Shown here: in pieces, positions 11,922 to 24,145 of the stretch
Layout of the letters: every line of letters starts with the position of its first letter
Numbering within the stretch: the stretch's first letter is position 1
From: Ischnura elegans
Lineage: Eukaryota; Arthropoda; Insecta; Odonata; Coenagrionidae
Direction: 5' to 3'
DNA: 64,000 bases
NCBI RefSeq assembly: GCF_921293095.1
Contig: NC_060246.1
Location: 91,385,030-91,449,029, forward strand
The notes under the pieces: model-generated
What the model saw: only the letters and a program-made list of their open reading frames with translations
What the model was told of the DNA's origin: nothing
The model's database searches: none
Position numbers and translations under genes: made by a program

Positions 11922-12722
11922 TTAATAGAATAGAATAGAATAGGATTTTATTGTTCGAGGACTAGTGTCCTATGGAACAGGATTACAATTTACATACATA
12001 TACACTTATATAAGTGCACTTTCTTATTAATACAAAAGGTAACACACATATCAGAGTATACCCAGGTAAACATTAACAAAAAATAAATTATACACGTCTT
12101 CAGAAAATGAATAGTTACAAAATATACCAACATAACATATATACACTTATTATTATACATTGGCCAATGAACCAGATGGTTTTTCATTAAGGCTTGCGCG
12201 GAAAATTTGATACAGGTGAGCTGTCATAAGCCTTTTAAACTGTTTAATGTTATTAGCCTTAACAATATAATCTGGGATATCATTCCATATTCTCATAGAA
12301 GTATTTAGAGGGGATTGCAGGAACGAGTTTGTTCTGCATTTAGGTATTTTAAAACGTCTCCGCGCCCTAACAACCCTATCACAATTGCTAATGTTGACCA
12401 TTATTCTTTCATATAAATAATCAGGAGTCTTGCTTGACAATAAATTAAACATAAAAATAGAATACTGTAACTTTTTTCGTTCTTCAAGTTTTAGCCACTC
12501 GATCTTTAAGTAGTAAGGAGTAATGTGTTCATGTAATGCCACATTAAATATAAATCTTACACCAGCGTTTAACAATATTTGCATTTTATTAGACAATTCA
12601 TTAGTTAGATCAGACATTACCAGCGAGCAATACTGAATATGAGGAAGGTACAACGATTGAATTAACTTTTTGCGCAATTCAAGAGGTATTAAATGCTTAA
12701 AATGCTTAAGCTGGGCCAACGT
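11922..12722 (-). mobile_element. 5'-truncated non-LTR retrotransposon (LINE) with TTCTA tail
   Basis: The element runs on the minus strand from about 12722, where the coding match stops abruptly, to a 3' tail of TTCTA repeats at about 11926-11941. Truncation at the 5' end with a short tandem-repeat tail is the usual product of LINE insertion. The region between the coding end and the tail is AT-rich 3' UTR. Confidence 0.78.
12153..12719 (-). pseudogene. C-terminal end of a LINE reverse transcriptase (truncated)
   Basis: The 188-residue frame reads LIPLELRKKLIQSLYLPHIQ, then QILLNAGVRFIFN, H-x-TPYYLKIEWLKLEERKK and TPDYLYERI, the post-palm/C-terminal region found in CR1/Jockey-type LINEs (L-x-R-x3-I-x2-L-x-L-P-x2-x-Y; W-L-x-L-x-x-R; P-x-Y-L). 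The catalytic palm with its FADD box is missing through 5' truncation, so it cannot act on its own. The reading frame is still open, implying a fairly recent insertion. Confidence 0.8.
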
Positions 12723-13006
12723 TATATAACACTTATTTGAAATATGTGCTACTTGTTACTTAATAAAGTGCATTTATGTCGAGGAATACATAATTTATGT
12801 GATTTCTAATGAAATTAGGAGCCTAATTGAGCCAAATCTCATAAATAGGAATATTTTTAGTCCAAAAATCAAGGTTTAGAAAATAAAGTCCATTTATTGT
12901 GGTATTAAAGAAAGAATGAGGGAAGGCAAATTCAAAAATTCATTTCTTTTGCCGCTTTAAATCGCTTGAGTAGGAACTCAACCACCTGTAAATATTAGCT
13001 GCAGCA

Positions 13007-15272
13007 GGGCAGTTCCATGGTGTCGGACGTAGAATTTGTGCAAATATTCTCATTTTTTTGCAATGTTTCATTTACTTAAAAGTATTTAAATTAGTTGTGA
13101 GTTATATCACTTGAAAGACCACTTTTCTAGGAACATTTTGACATATAACACATTACAAAAATATGTTTAATTACTAGTGGAAAAAAATAATTTCTTTTGT
13201 GTCGGACGTAAAGTGCACAAGTTTTACTTTGTTCTTTTTCAAACTCTTATTCAAAACTCTATGAAATGTGAATGTCTATGCAAATAAAAAAATTTTTAAT
13301 ATTAAATGGACTATGAGCTTCTATATGGGACCTATTTCACCATTGTTGATTAAGTTATTTTACTGCAAGAAATATTTTTCTAAGGTGTCGGACGTAGGAT
13401 TTTTGGTGTCGCACATATAATATACACATATTAAATGGATTTTTGAGGGAAAAAATTGTAAAACCCTATTATACTTTTATTTTTACAATGTGGTACTTAT
13501 TAATTATTCCACAGAAGTAATTGGTATATCAACATTGAAACCCTAAAATATAATTATAAAGTACTTATAGCTAGCATGAACTAAATCAATCTGGCCCTAT
13601 GATACTTTTAAAATTATATTGTCGTCTTGTTCTTCCGTATGGTTCAGGAGCCACAATTTTCTTTATAATTTCTGTTTTTAAATAACTAATGCAGTCTTCA
13701 TTGGCAGGCCAGAAGTAGAAAGCACCTGACTCGGAACAGTGTATTAATTTCACCACGGCTTCATTTTCCAAAACAGATTGAACTTCGCCTGGATAGTAGG
13801 TATCATCATACCTTACAACAACCAAGTCCTGCATTGTTACTAGGTCCTTAAGACTTATGCTTGTGATGGGTTTTGCAAAATCTTCACAAACTTCAGGTTC
13901 TGACATTGAAATGTCAGAATCAAGACTTGGTACTACTCTTTCTTTGCGTTGGATAGTGTCGTCACTTGTTTTGCCAACTAACACAAATTGGTCTGAACTA
14001 GCTGGTTTCACATAGTGCACTTTGTGTGTATTCGAGACCGGAATGCCTGACTCCCAGACATGTTGCACTTCATGTTCCTTTTCTTGCACATCATTACTAG
14101 ACAAATACTCTATCATAATGTTGGGGTTTCTTAAGGTTGCAATTTCAGCAAAGTTTTCTGCAGAGCTCAAAACGATTTCTGTATTATTTGCTTTGTCATA
14201 ATTCCAAACACTTCTCTTAACTTCTCCTCCTATCTCATCTACTACCCCTTTCCCATGGGAGGTTGCGAAGTATTGACAGTGTAAATTAATTTCAAATCTA
14301 CTCTGAAGTAAAGGAAGAACAGAAACACCTTCAGAACACATGAAATCAACAGCAATGCACCAGATCAACATTGAACTAAAGTGTAGAAAACTAACAACAA
14401 GTTTTCCCTGCTTTTTCCCAATGGGCTTGTTATTGTTTCCATAGAGATTGTAAAGCCTTTATACTTTATTTATTAGTTAATGTTAAATCCAATAAAATGA
14501 AAAAATGTGGTTTACATCATTGCTGTTGTGGTGAAGTATTTTTTCTTAAAGTATAATAAATTATTAATACCAGATTTCATTTTTAGGTTATCCTATATGG
14601 ATTATGCTTAACTTAAGATTAAATAAACACAATTCCTACTAATGATGATAATAGTCTAATAGTTGAAACTTAATACAGCCAATATAAATGAAGTTTGCAG
14701 CATTTAAAGGTTGGTGTCAGACGTAGGGTCAGACGTAGACTTATTTTTCTACGTCCGACACCAATGTTTCAAAAAACTGCGGGACATAATTATTTTTCAA
14801 CTCCAGGGTCTTTTAGCTATAAATGAACTCACTTTAAATCTGTACTAACATGGCTTTAAAAAAATGTGTGTGACTGCTATAAAACTAAAACTTCTTTTTT
14901 GGTGTCGGACGTAGAACAAAATGTAATTCAAAGTTAAACTACTCTGTCATGGCAACTAAGAGAGTTAAAAAGTTGCAAATGGCAAACATTTTTTCTCTGT
15001 TTCCTTAATCAACCAAAAACATTAACTTTGGTTTGATATGATTTTTCTTTTTTATTCCATTTATAATAATATGACGTTGTTGCACAAGCCAACGAGAAAA
15101 ACACCGAATGAAATTGGAAAACGAATTACCATTTCTTTAAAGCATGGAAAATTTTCCTAAAACATATGCTAGAAATTTATAACTGGTACTTTTAGCTTTC
15201 CAAAAATGTATAATACATAGGGGTTTGAAATAAAAAAATAGTGTTGAGGTTTGCAATTTTGTGGAATTGCCC
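13007..15272. mobile_element. Candidate DNA transposon with subterminal GTGTCGGACGTAG repeats
   Basis: The proposed ends are GGGCAGTTCCA (13007) and TGGAATTGCCC (15272), an 11-bp inverted repeat with one mismatch, flanked by AGCA on each side. Inside, GGTGTCGGACGTAG or close variants occur at 13019, 13197, 13384 and 13405 on one side of the ORF and at 14713, 14726, 14749 (inverted) and 14901 on the other, and none within it. This distribution resembles transposase-binding subterminal repeats. The terminal repeat is short, so the exact ends are less certain than the element's existence. Confidence 0.55.
13586..14371 (-). CDS. Transposase-like protein fragment, 261 aa
   Basis: The frame contains YFATSHGKGVVDEIGGEVKR near residues 34-53, a motif I recall from transposon-encoded proteins of cnidarians and arthropods downstream of their catalytic core, though I cannot place the superfamily. 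The C-terminal third (about residues 175-245) reads VVRYDDTYYPGEV, then W-P-x-N-E-D, resembling a small SH3/Tudor-like barrel. The N-terminal catalytic part expected of such proteins is missing, either in unseen exons or lost. The ORF has no in-frame stops over 785 bases and sits centrally between the two clusters of repeated motifs, which supports its being the element's own gene. Confidence 0.5.
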   Translation of the reverse strand: MLIWCIAVDFMCSEGVSVLPLLQSRFEINLHCQYFATSHGKGVVDEIGGEVKRSVWNYDKANNTEIVLSSAENFAEIATLRNPNIMIEYLSSNDVQEKEHEVQHVWESGIPVSNTHKVHYVKPASSDQFVLVGKTSDDTIQRKERVVPSLDSDISMSEPEVCEDFAKPITSISLKDLVTMQDLVVVRYDDTYYPGEVQSVLENEAVVKLIHCSESGAFYFWPANEDCISYLKTEIIKKIVAPEPYGRTRRQYNFKSIIGPD

Positions 15273-17559
15273 AGCAGCGTAGTTTAATGAATGCTGTAAA
15301 TACTGCACAATATATGCAGTTAAATTTATCCTTTTGATGGAGTCCTGAAAATTACTTTCGATGCAATGAAAACTCTAAATAACAGTGTAGCACTACCTTC
15401 ACTGAAGAGTAATGTCATAATTGCTTATTGAATAAGAGGACTAAATGCAGTCGTATCTCGTGACATCTAGTATTACACCAAAACTTACCACTTTCAAATT
15501 TAGGAATATTTATGCAGCACAGTATTTGACTGAAGATTATGAAGGAAATGGAATACGTTTTTATACACATTTCAGTCACATTTTCATTTGTGGATGCAGC
15601 TGATATTATACGCAGTACCCATATTTTCGTTGCTCACAAAAGGTTGACATCTTAAAAAAAAATATATAGATAAATTACTGCGTAAAAACTGAAAATGTTT
15701 TTCATCTTATTGAAGTGAGGCGTAATATGACTTTTCCAGGCCATCTTTCACGATTTAGGACTTCTTTGGTTATATGTTAGGAGAGACGATTGATGATGCA
15801 ACATCGACCATTAACTTTGTTTTATTTCGTAATATCCGGCCTCCGCCAACTGATCTAATGGAAAGTTATTCGGTGGACAGCATTTTAGCGCGACAGAGAG
15901 GCAGAGAAATAGACCGGTAGACTGCGTGCCCCCGCTATAGGCTCCAAATCACCTGGGGGACACGGCACGTGTACAGTGCAACAGGACGCGTCGTATTGGC
16001 CGGGAGACTGAAACAGATACGAGCCCCCAGTTTCCTAGTTAATGTACGAAGTGAATTAAACTAGCAGGTATAGAGGAAAGTACTATTTTTAGGTCTTCAT
16101 TTATGATCTCATATTTACATTAACGTGTGAGTATTATATTCCCTTGTCCCTAAAGAAAACCAATTCTTATACAAGCGTACGTGGCTTAGCATGATGAAAA
16201 TATGTTGTAGTATCGTTAAAATAGAACAAAAATGGTGACTTTCCATACAAAATGTATATAAATTCAACTGTCCTTGGTGTCATATCCTCGTACGTGCCAT
16301 TATTTAGTGGATCCTTTTTCACTGAATTCATATCAACCCATTGGTCACCATAGAATTTACCTTATCGAATATAATTTTGTGCAGTGATGTAACAGACGCT
16401 ATCTAAATTATACTTTATTCTGCTCAATTGCAAGGACAAATTTTCACTTAAGTGGGAACATCTTTTATCTGATATTCATCAAAGTGAATATTAGCTACCC
16501 TGACGTTTCTATCAACTTCTTTCACCCAAAATATCAATTTTTTGCGACATATATGTATAGCGACAAATACGAATGCGGATTTAATCACATTTGAGACAAT
16601 ACTAAGGTCTGTAACCATCTTTTATTACCACCAAAACGCTTTTAGTAATCTGGTGGGACAGTCAACTCGATGAGCTCGTTTTAATATCCGTTTTTAAGAA
16701 ATTAACATCATTTATTTACCACACAAAAAGAATTTTTTCTATCACAACGGAAAAATCTTCACAGGTGAAAATGAGCTTTTTTACGAGGTAGAGGATGAGT
16801 GAGACAAAAAGCGGGGCTAAACTGGAACAATAAAAACGACTTACGGTATTTGGGTCATCGCGTCAACCTTTGTTTGTTTTAATCCAACGACCCCCGTGGC
16901 TCTGCTATTCTTTACTTGCATCCTTCTTTTTTTTGCACCGGCTTTCTTTCCACTCCCTTCCCTTATTTCATTTCACCAAAGTGTATTATTCTGCCCCTCG
17001 CGGGATAATTATCCTCTGCAACAAAAAAGACCACCCGTCAGTCACAACGATGCAAATAAAACAAGAGGTCGGAGATGACGTTGTTCCCCGGGCTTAGAGG
17101 GAACGATCCTTTAACCTCCATCCTCTCTGCCTTCGCCTCGCGCCGACAAGCAATTTACTTCAGTGTCGGATACAGAGAGGATGAAAGACCTCCGCCACAC
17201 GGCTGCTTTTTTACGTTTCCATTGCATGACACCCTGGCGGGCTCGTAATTTTTTTTCTGAGCGATGTCATCTTTTTTTTTTTCTTAGCAATAAAATCTCC
17301 AGATCTTCTATAATGACTATCTTCTACAAGGAAACGATTACGGCAACAGGTTTTTGTAATGCTTTTGGGAAAAAGCAGCCATTGCAACCCATTCTCTTGC
17401 AGAAGTTTACATTTTTTGTCATTAGCGTCAGCTATGTATTTGGACGCGAGCAAAAAAACTACGAGAAAATGGCCGTCGGGTTGAAACATAATCGGTATCA
17501 AGCTTTCACTCGGGAGAATAAGTTTATATATCGATATTATAATTAATTTTTATTATTGT
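15273..17559. other. Intergenic, nothing recognised
   Basis: AT-rich with a CpG-richer part at about 15830-16030. The overlapping frames at 16870-17546 on both strands have no domain or codon signal. Confidence 0.45.
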
Positions 17560-17755
17560 TGCCGACCTCGGTGGTGGCGGCTCCTTGCCTACCAAATAGG
17601 TGGTCGTCGGTTCGAGTCCTGCTAGGGTAGGTTGCTCCTATGCAGGGCATGGTTGTTCGTGATAATGTAATTGTTATATAATTGTTGAACACCCCGATGT
17701 AAAATGACCAAAATATGCTGCATTTGGTGGCATTGGAATAAATATTTTAAAATAT
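17560..17755 (+). repeat. tRNA-derived SINE
   Basis: GTGGTGGCGGCTCCTTGCC, then GGTTCGAGTCC (17609-17619) give A- and B-box-like signals at normal spacing. A body of about 120 bases follows, ending in an AT-rich tail with AAATATTTTAAAATATTAC. Confidence 0.55.
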
Positions 17756-19708
17756 TACAAAACTTCGAAATTGATATCCATTTTTCCTTCATGCATCGGT
17801 TACAAATTCTTTCATGCTGTATTTCAACTTATTCCCGATTTCCTAAAAGTAATTGCTGATTTTTTTTAAAATTTCAATTTAGAAGGAAATTGCATAAAAG
17901 AAGACTCATACTTGAATATAAAAGTGGGTAGTATTTAACTACCAGTTTTACGTAACCCAAATTAAACTGGTGGTGAAATACTACCCAGAGCAATGGTAAT
18001 AACTGACTTTATGTCTGACTGATATCTCTCTGGAACTCGACTTGGCAACACGGTAAAGTTTTCGTATTGACAAGCACCCGATTCATATTGAATGAGTGGT
18101 CATAGCAAATATTTCTTTCGATATAAGGTTCTTTGCATGATGTCAGATTTATTTCACACAATAATATTTTCTTAACTTTCTTTACCGTCTTTGATGAAAA
18201 CCTTACATCTGGGCATCTAAAACTTTGAGATCTATCTCATCTTGCAAAATTCGGTAATTCATCTCTCTGTAAAAGTATTTATCTCATCTTAAAGGTAATT
18301 ATCTCTTATTTTATTTATTATTATTTTTATTTATTATTATTACCTTTTCCACGTATAATTATTTTTTGAAGTAAGATTTCACGCTTTCGTTTTCTTTTGG
18401 AGCTGCATGTAGGTAGAGGATTAGAAATTAATTCTGATTTAGGCCTCTGCTTCTTTTGCAGTTAACCTTCAAAAATGTTTCCAAAGTAAGTGTTTTTATT
18501 TCCAAAAGAATGGCGAGTTTTACAATGGCAATTATCTCCCAGCGGAACAATAGAAGATACATTTGAATGGTAAACCATATTTAAATGCATGCCATTCTCC
18601 TAGTATTGAAATAGTTCGATACACACCAAAAACTTTAAATATTTTCCCCTATTAAACATTATGAACAGCTGCGCATATTAATTTCTACTTAAAATTATTT
18701 TGTGAATTGATGCAAATATTTTCGAACTAGTTCAGATTTCTGGTCTCTGGGAGTTCTCATAACAAATATTAGTAATTTTTGATGTACAACTTAAGAGAAG
18801 AAATTATTTTGGAAGTATTTGAGATCACTTGAACAGTAAGGGATGGGAAATTGTTTAACAGAAATGCAGGTGTAGAGTATTTATCATTCTGGTATTGAGT
18901 GACCTGAAGTGATCTGGAGAAGATTTCTAGATCGGAAGCCATGGGGTCATCCGCACTGGATCAATAAATGGGCACGCGTGAGCAGAAATGATGTATTGGG
19001 AGAGAATCATTGTATACTACAGCATGGCGACGTTCATTGGCAGTGTAGTAATTAGGTACTGATTGCTAAGTAAGGGTAGAGAGAACGCAAATCATGAACC
19101 TAAACTGCCAATTCGTTTCTCTGCAAAGTATGGCATCCTAACGACGACGTAACCCTAGCGTAAAAGATTCATTCGCTAGGAGAGAATTTTAGCAATTTTG
19201 TAAACTGGACGTTAAGTTTGCGAACTGATTTCTACACTTTTGCTTACTGCCCAAAAGCTAGTAAATAACGGAGGACTGACTTTATAATGTCTAGTAGCGT
19301 TACCCGAAACATGATACTATCATTTCTATGAAATGAGAAATGTGAAAGTTACAGTAAAGCAAATTAGTTCGGAACAAAGTTTTGTATAACTGGTGACCAT
19401 AAACATTAAAATGCGATAACTCAGGTTTTCATACTTCGCACGACGTCAATCTCTTTTTGGTGGATGCGGAACTTCCGATTTCGTGTCGGCAATGCCTCGT
19501 GGGGAAAACTACTCTTGGTCATATTCATAAATGCCTTACACATTAAATTCGTAACGATATTTATTCCTTTACTTATTTTAAAGTTATTAATATCATTACA
19601 AACCTTTCTACGCAGGTGTTTCACCATCCACAATGAAAGGAGGATGATTCTTTGATCGCAACTCGGCTTCCTTTGCTCGTGAGATTCGGACATTACTGCC
19701 TCACAGCC
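17756..19708. other. Intergenic upstream of the 197-aa membrane-protein gene
   Basis: AT-rich, with a TTTATTATT low-complexity run at about 18306-18345 and one copy of the TTTATAATGTCTAG repeat at 19270. No promoter element stands out. Confidence 0.4.
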
Positions 19709-20302
19709 ATGAGACCATACCGCAGGAAAATGCACAGCAGTTGGCGGAGAAGAAGCTCCGGGTTCTTCTACCGCATTTACGACTACCTTCTTCCGTTCGT
19801 GTGCCACCTGTACTTCTTCTGGCGTTACCAAAGGACGTTCAACAGCATAGTGACGAAATTGGTCGTCACATTTTTCTGTGTCGTCATCCTCATACTACCT
19901 CTCCTCTACCTGATCTTCGTGCCTTTCGTGACGGTCGGGGCTTTTCAGCACGTTCTCATGGGGCTCGACACTTCGCCGATATCAGCTCCAGCAAAAGCTC
20001 CTCCGCCACCGAAGCTGACACCGAAAGAAGAAACACAAGCACACGCCCCACGGTTTGCTGATTTTGCGCTGCCTCCAAAAAAGGACGTGGTCACAAGACT
20101 ATTCGAGTTTTATGCGCTAACCATACCGGAGGAGGATAAAAAGAAGGTTGCGTCGGTACTGAGGGAAAGATTGGACAATTTTTACTTCCATATGGCTGTG
20201 TTGGTCCTATCTCAGGAATACATAATGGCGTATCGGTCTTTGTTACTTTATGAACCTGACATGGAATTTGATGATTTTGACAATGATGTAGTGCTGGCGT
20301 AA
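19709..20302 (+). CDS. Orphan single-pass or hairpin membrane protein, about 197 aa
   Basis: I do not recognise this protein. From ATG 19709 it reads a strongly basic N-terminus (RPYRRKMHSSWRRR), an aromatic stretch, a hydrophobic segment at about residues 45-78 (VVTFFCVVILILPLLYLIFV), a proline-rich linker (SAPAKAPPPPKLTPKEE) and a C-terminal region of charged amphipathic helices (about 130-197) ending in an acidic tail EPDMEFDDFDND. Base composition and third positions are GC-rich against AT-rich flanks, and AATAAA hexamers follow at 20427 and 20440, which supports a real transcribed gene. The frame is open upstream to 19652 without an ATG, and CTCACAG just before 19707 could be an acceptor, so this may be a last exon. 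The basic residues before the helix suggest the N-terminus is cytosolic. Confidence 0.6.
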   Translation: MRPYRRKMHSSWRRRSSGFFYRIYDYLLPFVCHLYFFWRYQRTFNSIVTKLVVTFFCVVILILPLLYLIFVPFVTVGAFQHVLMGLDTSPISAPAKAPPPPKLTPKEETQAHAPRFADFALPPKKDVVTRLFEFYALTIPEEDKKKVASVLRERLDNFYFHMAVLVLSQEYIMAYRSLLLYEPDMEFDDFDNDVVLA

Positions 20303-20426
20303 TTTTGAACTTATATAGTTGCATTAAGTTTCATTTATTTTAGTATTGTAGCTGACATAGCAATATACACATTTTCCATTTTTTACTTAGCTGTAGAAAA
20401 ATACGCGGCATTTGTAAGGCAAACTG

Positions 20427-20445
20427 AATAAACCACATAAATAAA
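20427..20445 (+). terminator. Candidate polyadenylation signals after the 197-aa membrane-protein gene
   Basis: Two AATAAA hexamers lie 125 and 138 bases downstream of the stop at 20302, on the same strand. Confidence 0.45.
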
Positions 20446-22422
20446 TTACTGGATTTCATTTCTAATTTTAACAATTCATTCCAAAATAAATGCATGATTC
20501 AAAGGTCATGCTTTCTTTTTAAGAAATTTGATAGACTGATTGTGAATTATTAACGTGATAAGATGTTGTCGTACCCAGTCATATCTTCTGAAGGAAAATG
20601 CCAGCTGTGGTGGAATACATGTCCTATTATATCACTTCATTCGTATTTACATCGTGTGATTCAGTGAATATGATTGGTTATAAAGCGAAGGCCGGTATCG
20701 TATGCACTTTTTTTATTTTAATGAAATCCAATGCTAATTAATTATTTGGCATCTTGTATGCATCACACCCCTCCTTTATAAAGTGAATTTATGGAATTCC
20801 AATGTTCTTTACTCACCTCTCTAATATATTTGCAAGAGTAAATTATGATCTCTACTGGCAATCAAAGAAAATTACTGATTTTGCTAGCCATTGAAAATTT
20901 TTCAAGGTCGTGTAAAGGCAGTAAATAAATATTTTTCGTGCAACTTTCTTCAAAGAATAATTATCCCTATTCTTTTTTGCAAGCGATCGAAGAATTTATC
21001 CGTATGTTATGGTGTGTTTGGGTGAATTGGTAATTTTTTAATCGTAACTACGCTATTTTTTTTTTAAAGAAAAATCGATATTCATTCGATCATTTTCCTT
21101 CAACTTCGGAAAGTCTAAATCACCGTATTTTATCTCGCGTTGAATGTGATACTTACGGTAACGCAGGTGTGTACATTTATTCCCCGTAATTTTGTGAAGG
21201 TTTATGTCTGAAAACTGCTCAGAAATTTAATTTAGGATTCACTTGACAGGATGTTTACAGACATATAAATCATGCCATGATGACCTACTGAAAGAAACCT
21301 TCCTTTATGAATATCCTGTTTTCTGTGAAAAAGTCTACAAATAAAAAATTCACGTGTTGACTCGATAACGAGAAAACTGTATTTCCAAAGCTCTTCATTG
21401 GGACCACACTTTCTTGAGGCGACCGAAGACATAAAAGCTTTTACAATTTTATAAGAAAAGATTTTCCATTGTAAAAGATTTTACGCTTCTATTATATTAT
21501 AACTCACATTTAGTATGGTTTTGTTGGCATGTTTTTAAAGACTACATTCGCTGAGGGTGAAAATCAGTGTATGCTAGAGTATTGAGTAGTTCATTGGTAC
21601 TGTAGCCAATGGTATTGATATAAAGAAAGGGTAGTGAAAACCAAAAATCATTGAAGTGAAAACTGAAAAGTAATATATAATTACTGTCTCACATAATACG
21701 TATCCATATTTGTAGTACCTTTGCATGCTATATGTAACAGTATGCGTTAAAAGTCGGTCAAGCATGAATCTACTTGAAAAATGTTGCTCTCCATCTAAAT
21801 TATGCTTTTTTCTAACCTAAGGAAATTCATTTTATCAATATTATTAGATAAATGAAAATTTTCTTTAGTAGGAGTTAGGGATGTCAACGACGTGATACTG
21901 TAAATGTGGTCTGTCAGTGCTCCATTAAATACATTTCTCACGACTAGCACGTCCTTGGTAAGGAGCGAGGTTAAGGGATAAGCAGTTTTTTAAACCCCAC
22001 CCACCTGCCTATTAACCCGAATACTTTGAAATTTCGCAACTATTTTTCTTAACTATGCACCCTCAACTGCAGTGGATTACGATCTGATTTTGTAAATAAA
22101 CTCTATCTTGAACGAGTCAGTGAGGCTATAAACGTCTGCTCCAGAACCAAAATATTTTAGTTCTCTTGTCGGCTGCGCGCCGTGAATATTGGGATTGGAG
22201 AAAACCAGTACCCTGCCTGAACGAAATCGAAAAAAGTATCGGTTCCAATATAAGCTGTATTTCGTGCTTCACATTATGTTAATATCCATAAATTCGTGCA
22301 AAAAAGAAAGCCGCTTTCCCTATAGTGCTTATTGGCCATAATAATAATTTATTATTGGCTATAGATATTTTTTGCATCGTTGTAAATGGATTTAAGGGCA
22401 GTAAGTATCTGGATGGCGGGGA
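20446..22422. other. Intergenic, nothing recognised
   Basis: AT-rich sequence without supported genes or clear repeats before the 669-bp element copy 2. Confidence 0.45.
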
Positions 22423-23091
22423 AATATGGTAGTTTCATTTATCAAAGAAAACGAAAGGCATTGATTGCGATTCGTTACCTACCATTAGTGTATTCATAAT
22501 ATTCGAATTATTAGGTTTTAGAAATCCCAGTTTAGACGAATGTTAATTGTCAATTTTAGCATCATTTGAAATAGGCCAGATTGGAGGCCAAGCGATGCCA
22601 TTCCACGTGACGTCACAGGGACCTAGAGTCTATACGAGGAGTTAAGAGTTCTACATCGTCTGAGATTACCAACACATGCATGTGGCAGAGAGCTCTGGGA
22701 AACGTATCTTAATATTCACTTATTAAAATTACCTAACGTCGGAAAGTTTCCTTCGTTTTATAGGGTATTAATAATCCCTATTTAAGCCAAGCGCTACCTG
22801 CTAGCAGAGTACTCTGCTACCTGCTAGCAGCCTGCATCGTAGCGGCGCTCATAGCCTCACACCAAGGTGGCCTCACACGGTGGCAGCCGGAACCAGATTG
22901 ATGTCACATGGGCTTTTCCCAGCATTCATACTTAGCCATCGCGTTTTCGCGCGCTTGAAAATTTTCACTTTTAATTTAATCGCGAAAATATATATCGTCA
23001 TTTAAAAATCTAAAATCGTGAAATACGTAGGTACTCCAAGTGTAATAATCTTTCGATTTAGGCAAAAAAAATAATAGGAAACCACCCCATT
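22423..23091 (-). mobile_element. 669-bp TIR element family, copy 2
   Basis: This full-length but diverged copy is in minus orientation. The left end AATATGGTAGTTTCATTTAT corresponds to the AATAGGGTGGTTTCCTTCAT terminus and the right end is AGGAAACCACCCCATT. It contains the same internal blocks, including the GCTACCTGCTAGCAG palindromic region. Confidence 0.78.
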
Positions 23092-23839
23092 ATCTGATAG
23101 GAAGGCAGGAGATACACTAATCTGGTCGTCGCAACTGCCATTTTGGACAAGTTCGTGACAGGAACGTAACCAGGCCTCGATTTTTTTCCCTTGAGGGCGA
23201 CTACCCGCGATACACCTCCTGAGGAAACCACCAGCCCTGGCGCATGTATCCTCTGATACTCCATTTTTACAAGTAGTTACATTTCATAATTTATACCTAT
23301 AACTAACAACTACATGATGATGAATTTAACTTTCATGCAAAACGAATAAAAGGCTAACTTAAAGTAATGAGTGGTTTTCTGATGCATCCAAACTGACCAC
23401 AAAACATCAGTGTAGGCAACCCGCAAATCTCTCAAACACTGCTCGAAGACTATTTCTGGCTACGTTTGGCGGATAGATACTTCTTCTCATTTGAGCCGAG
23501 TATTACATTTTATTGGAACTTAGCGGGGAAGAAAGCGGTTGCATGGGAAATCGTATCAACTCACGGAGATCACTTTGACCCCCGGAGAGGTATGAATGTG
23601 TCACCTAGTTTTCTATGAATAACGTTTCCTTTTCGATGGGACTTGATGAAGTCTTAAAAAAATAGATTTAAAGTCATGCATGAAAGATTTTGTCATGAAG
23701 AATAATCCATAGGCGACAGCGATAACTAGGGATCCGTCGTAGTAAATCTGTTCCCTCGATGAACGTTGCGAGGGTGCATTTCACCCGCTCGACTGGTCTA
23801 TTTCACAACGAAGTGCTCTTTTAAAGTGTAAGTTATCAT

Positions 23840-24145
23840 GATGAAACAGTCGTAAATAGAAGAGTAGGGAAAATAAGAGTCTTCTATAACCCTTAAGGAG
23901 AAGGCGGGACGACTTAGTTGGCCACATTATGAGACATGATAGCCTAATGAAAACAGTGGTAGAATGACAGGTGGAAGGGAAGAAGGGCAAGGGACGCCCC
24001 TGAATTAATGACATAGGACAGGTAATAGAGGATATAAAAGAGAAGAAATAACGTTGCTATTAAAAGGCTACCAGATTGGAGAGCGGAGTGGAGATCTGTG
24101 TCAAACCAACCTCAGGATTATTGACTTATGATGATGGTGACGAGA
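23840..24145 (+). mobile_element. LINE 3' end, family A, copy 1 (decayed)
   Basis: Plus-strand translation gives LVGHIMRHDSLMKTVVE and EGKKGKGRP with stops interrupting it, a typical reverse-transcriptase C-terminus, followed by a GATGATGG tail. It shares its sequence with 32800-33035 (ACATAGGACAGG and AAAAGAGAAGAAAT blocks). Confidence 0.65.

Noticed and set aside
17163-17546. 127-codon plus-strand frame with a 96-codon minus-strand frame over it
   Set aside because: Both contain poly-Phe or poly-Lys from a T-run and neither shows coding periodicity.
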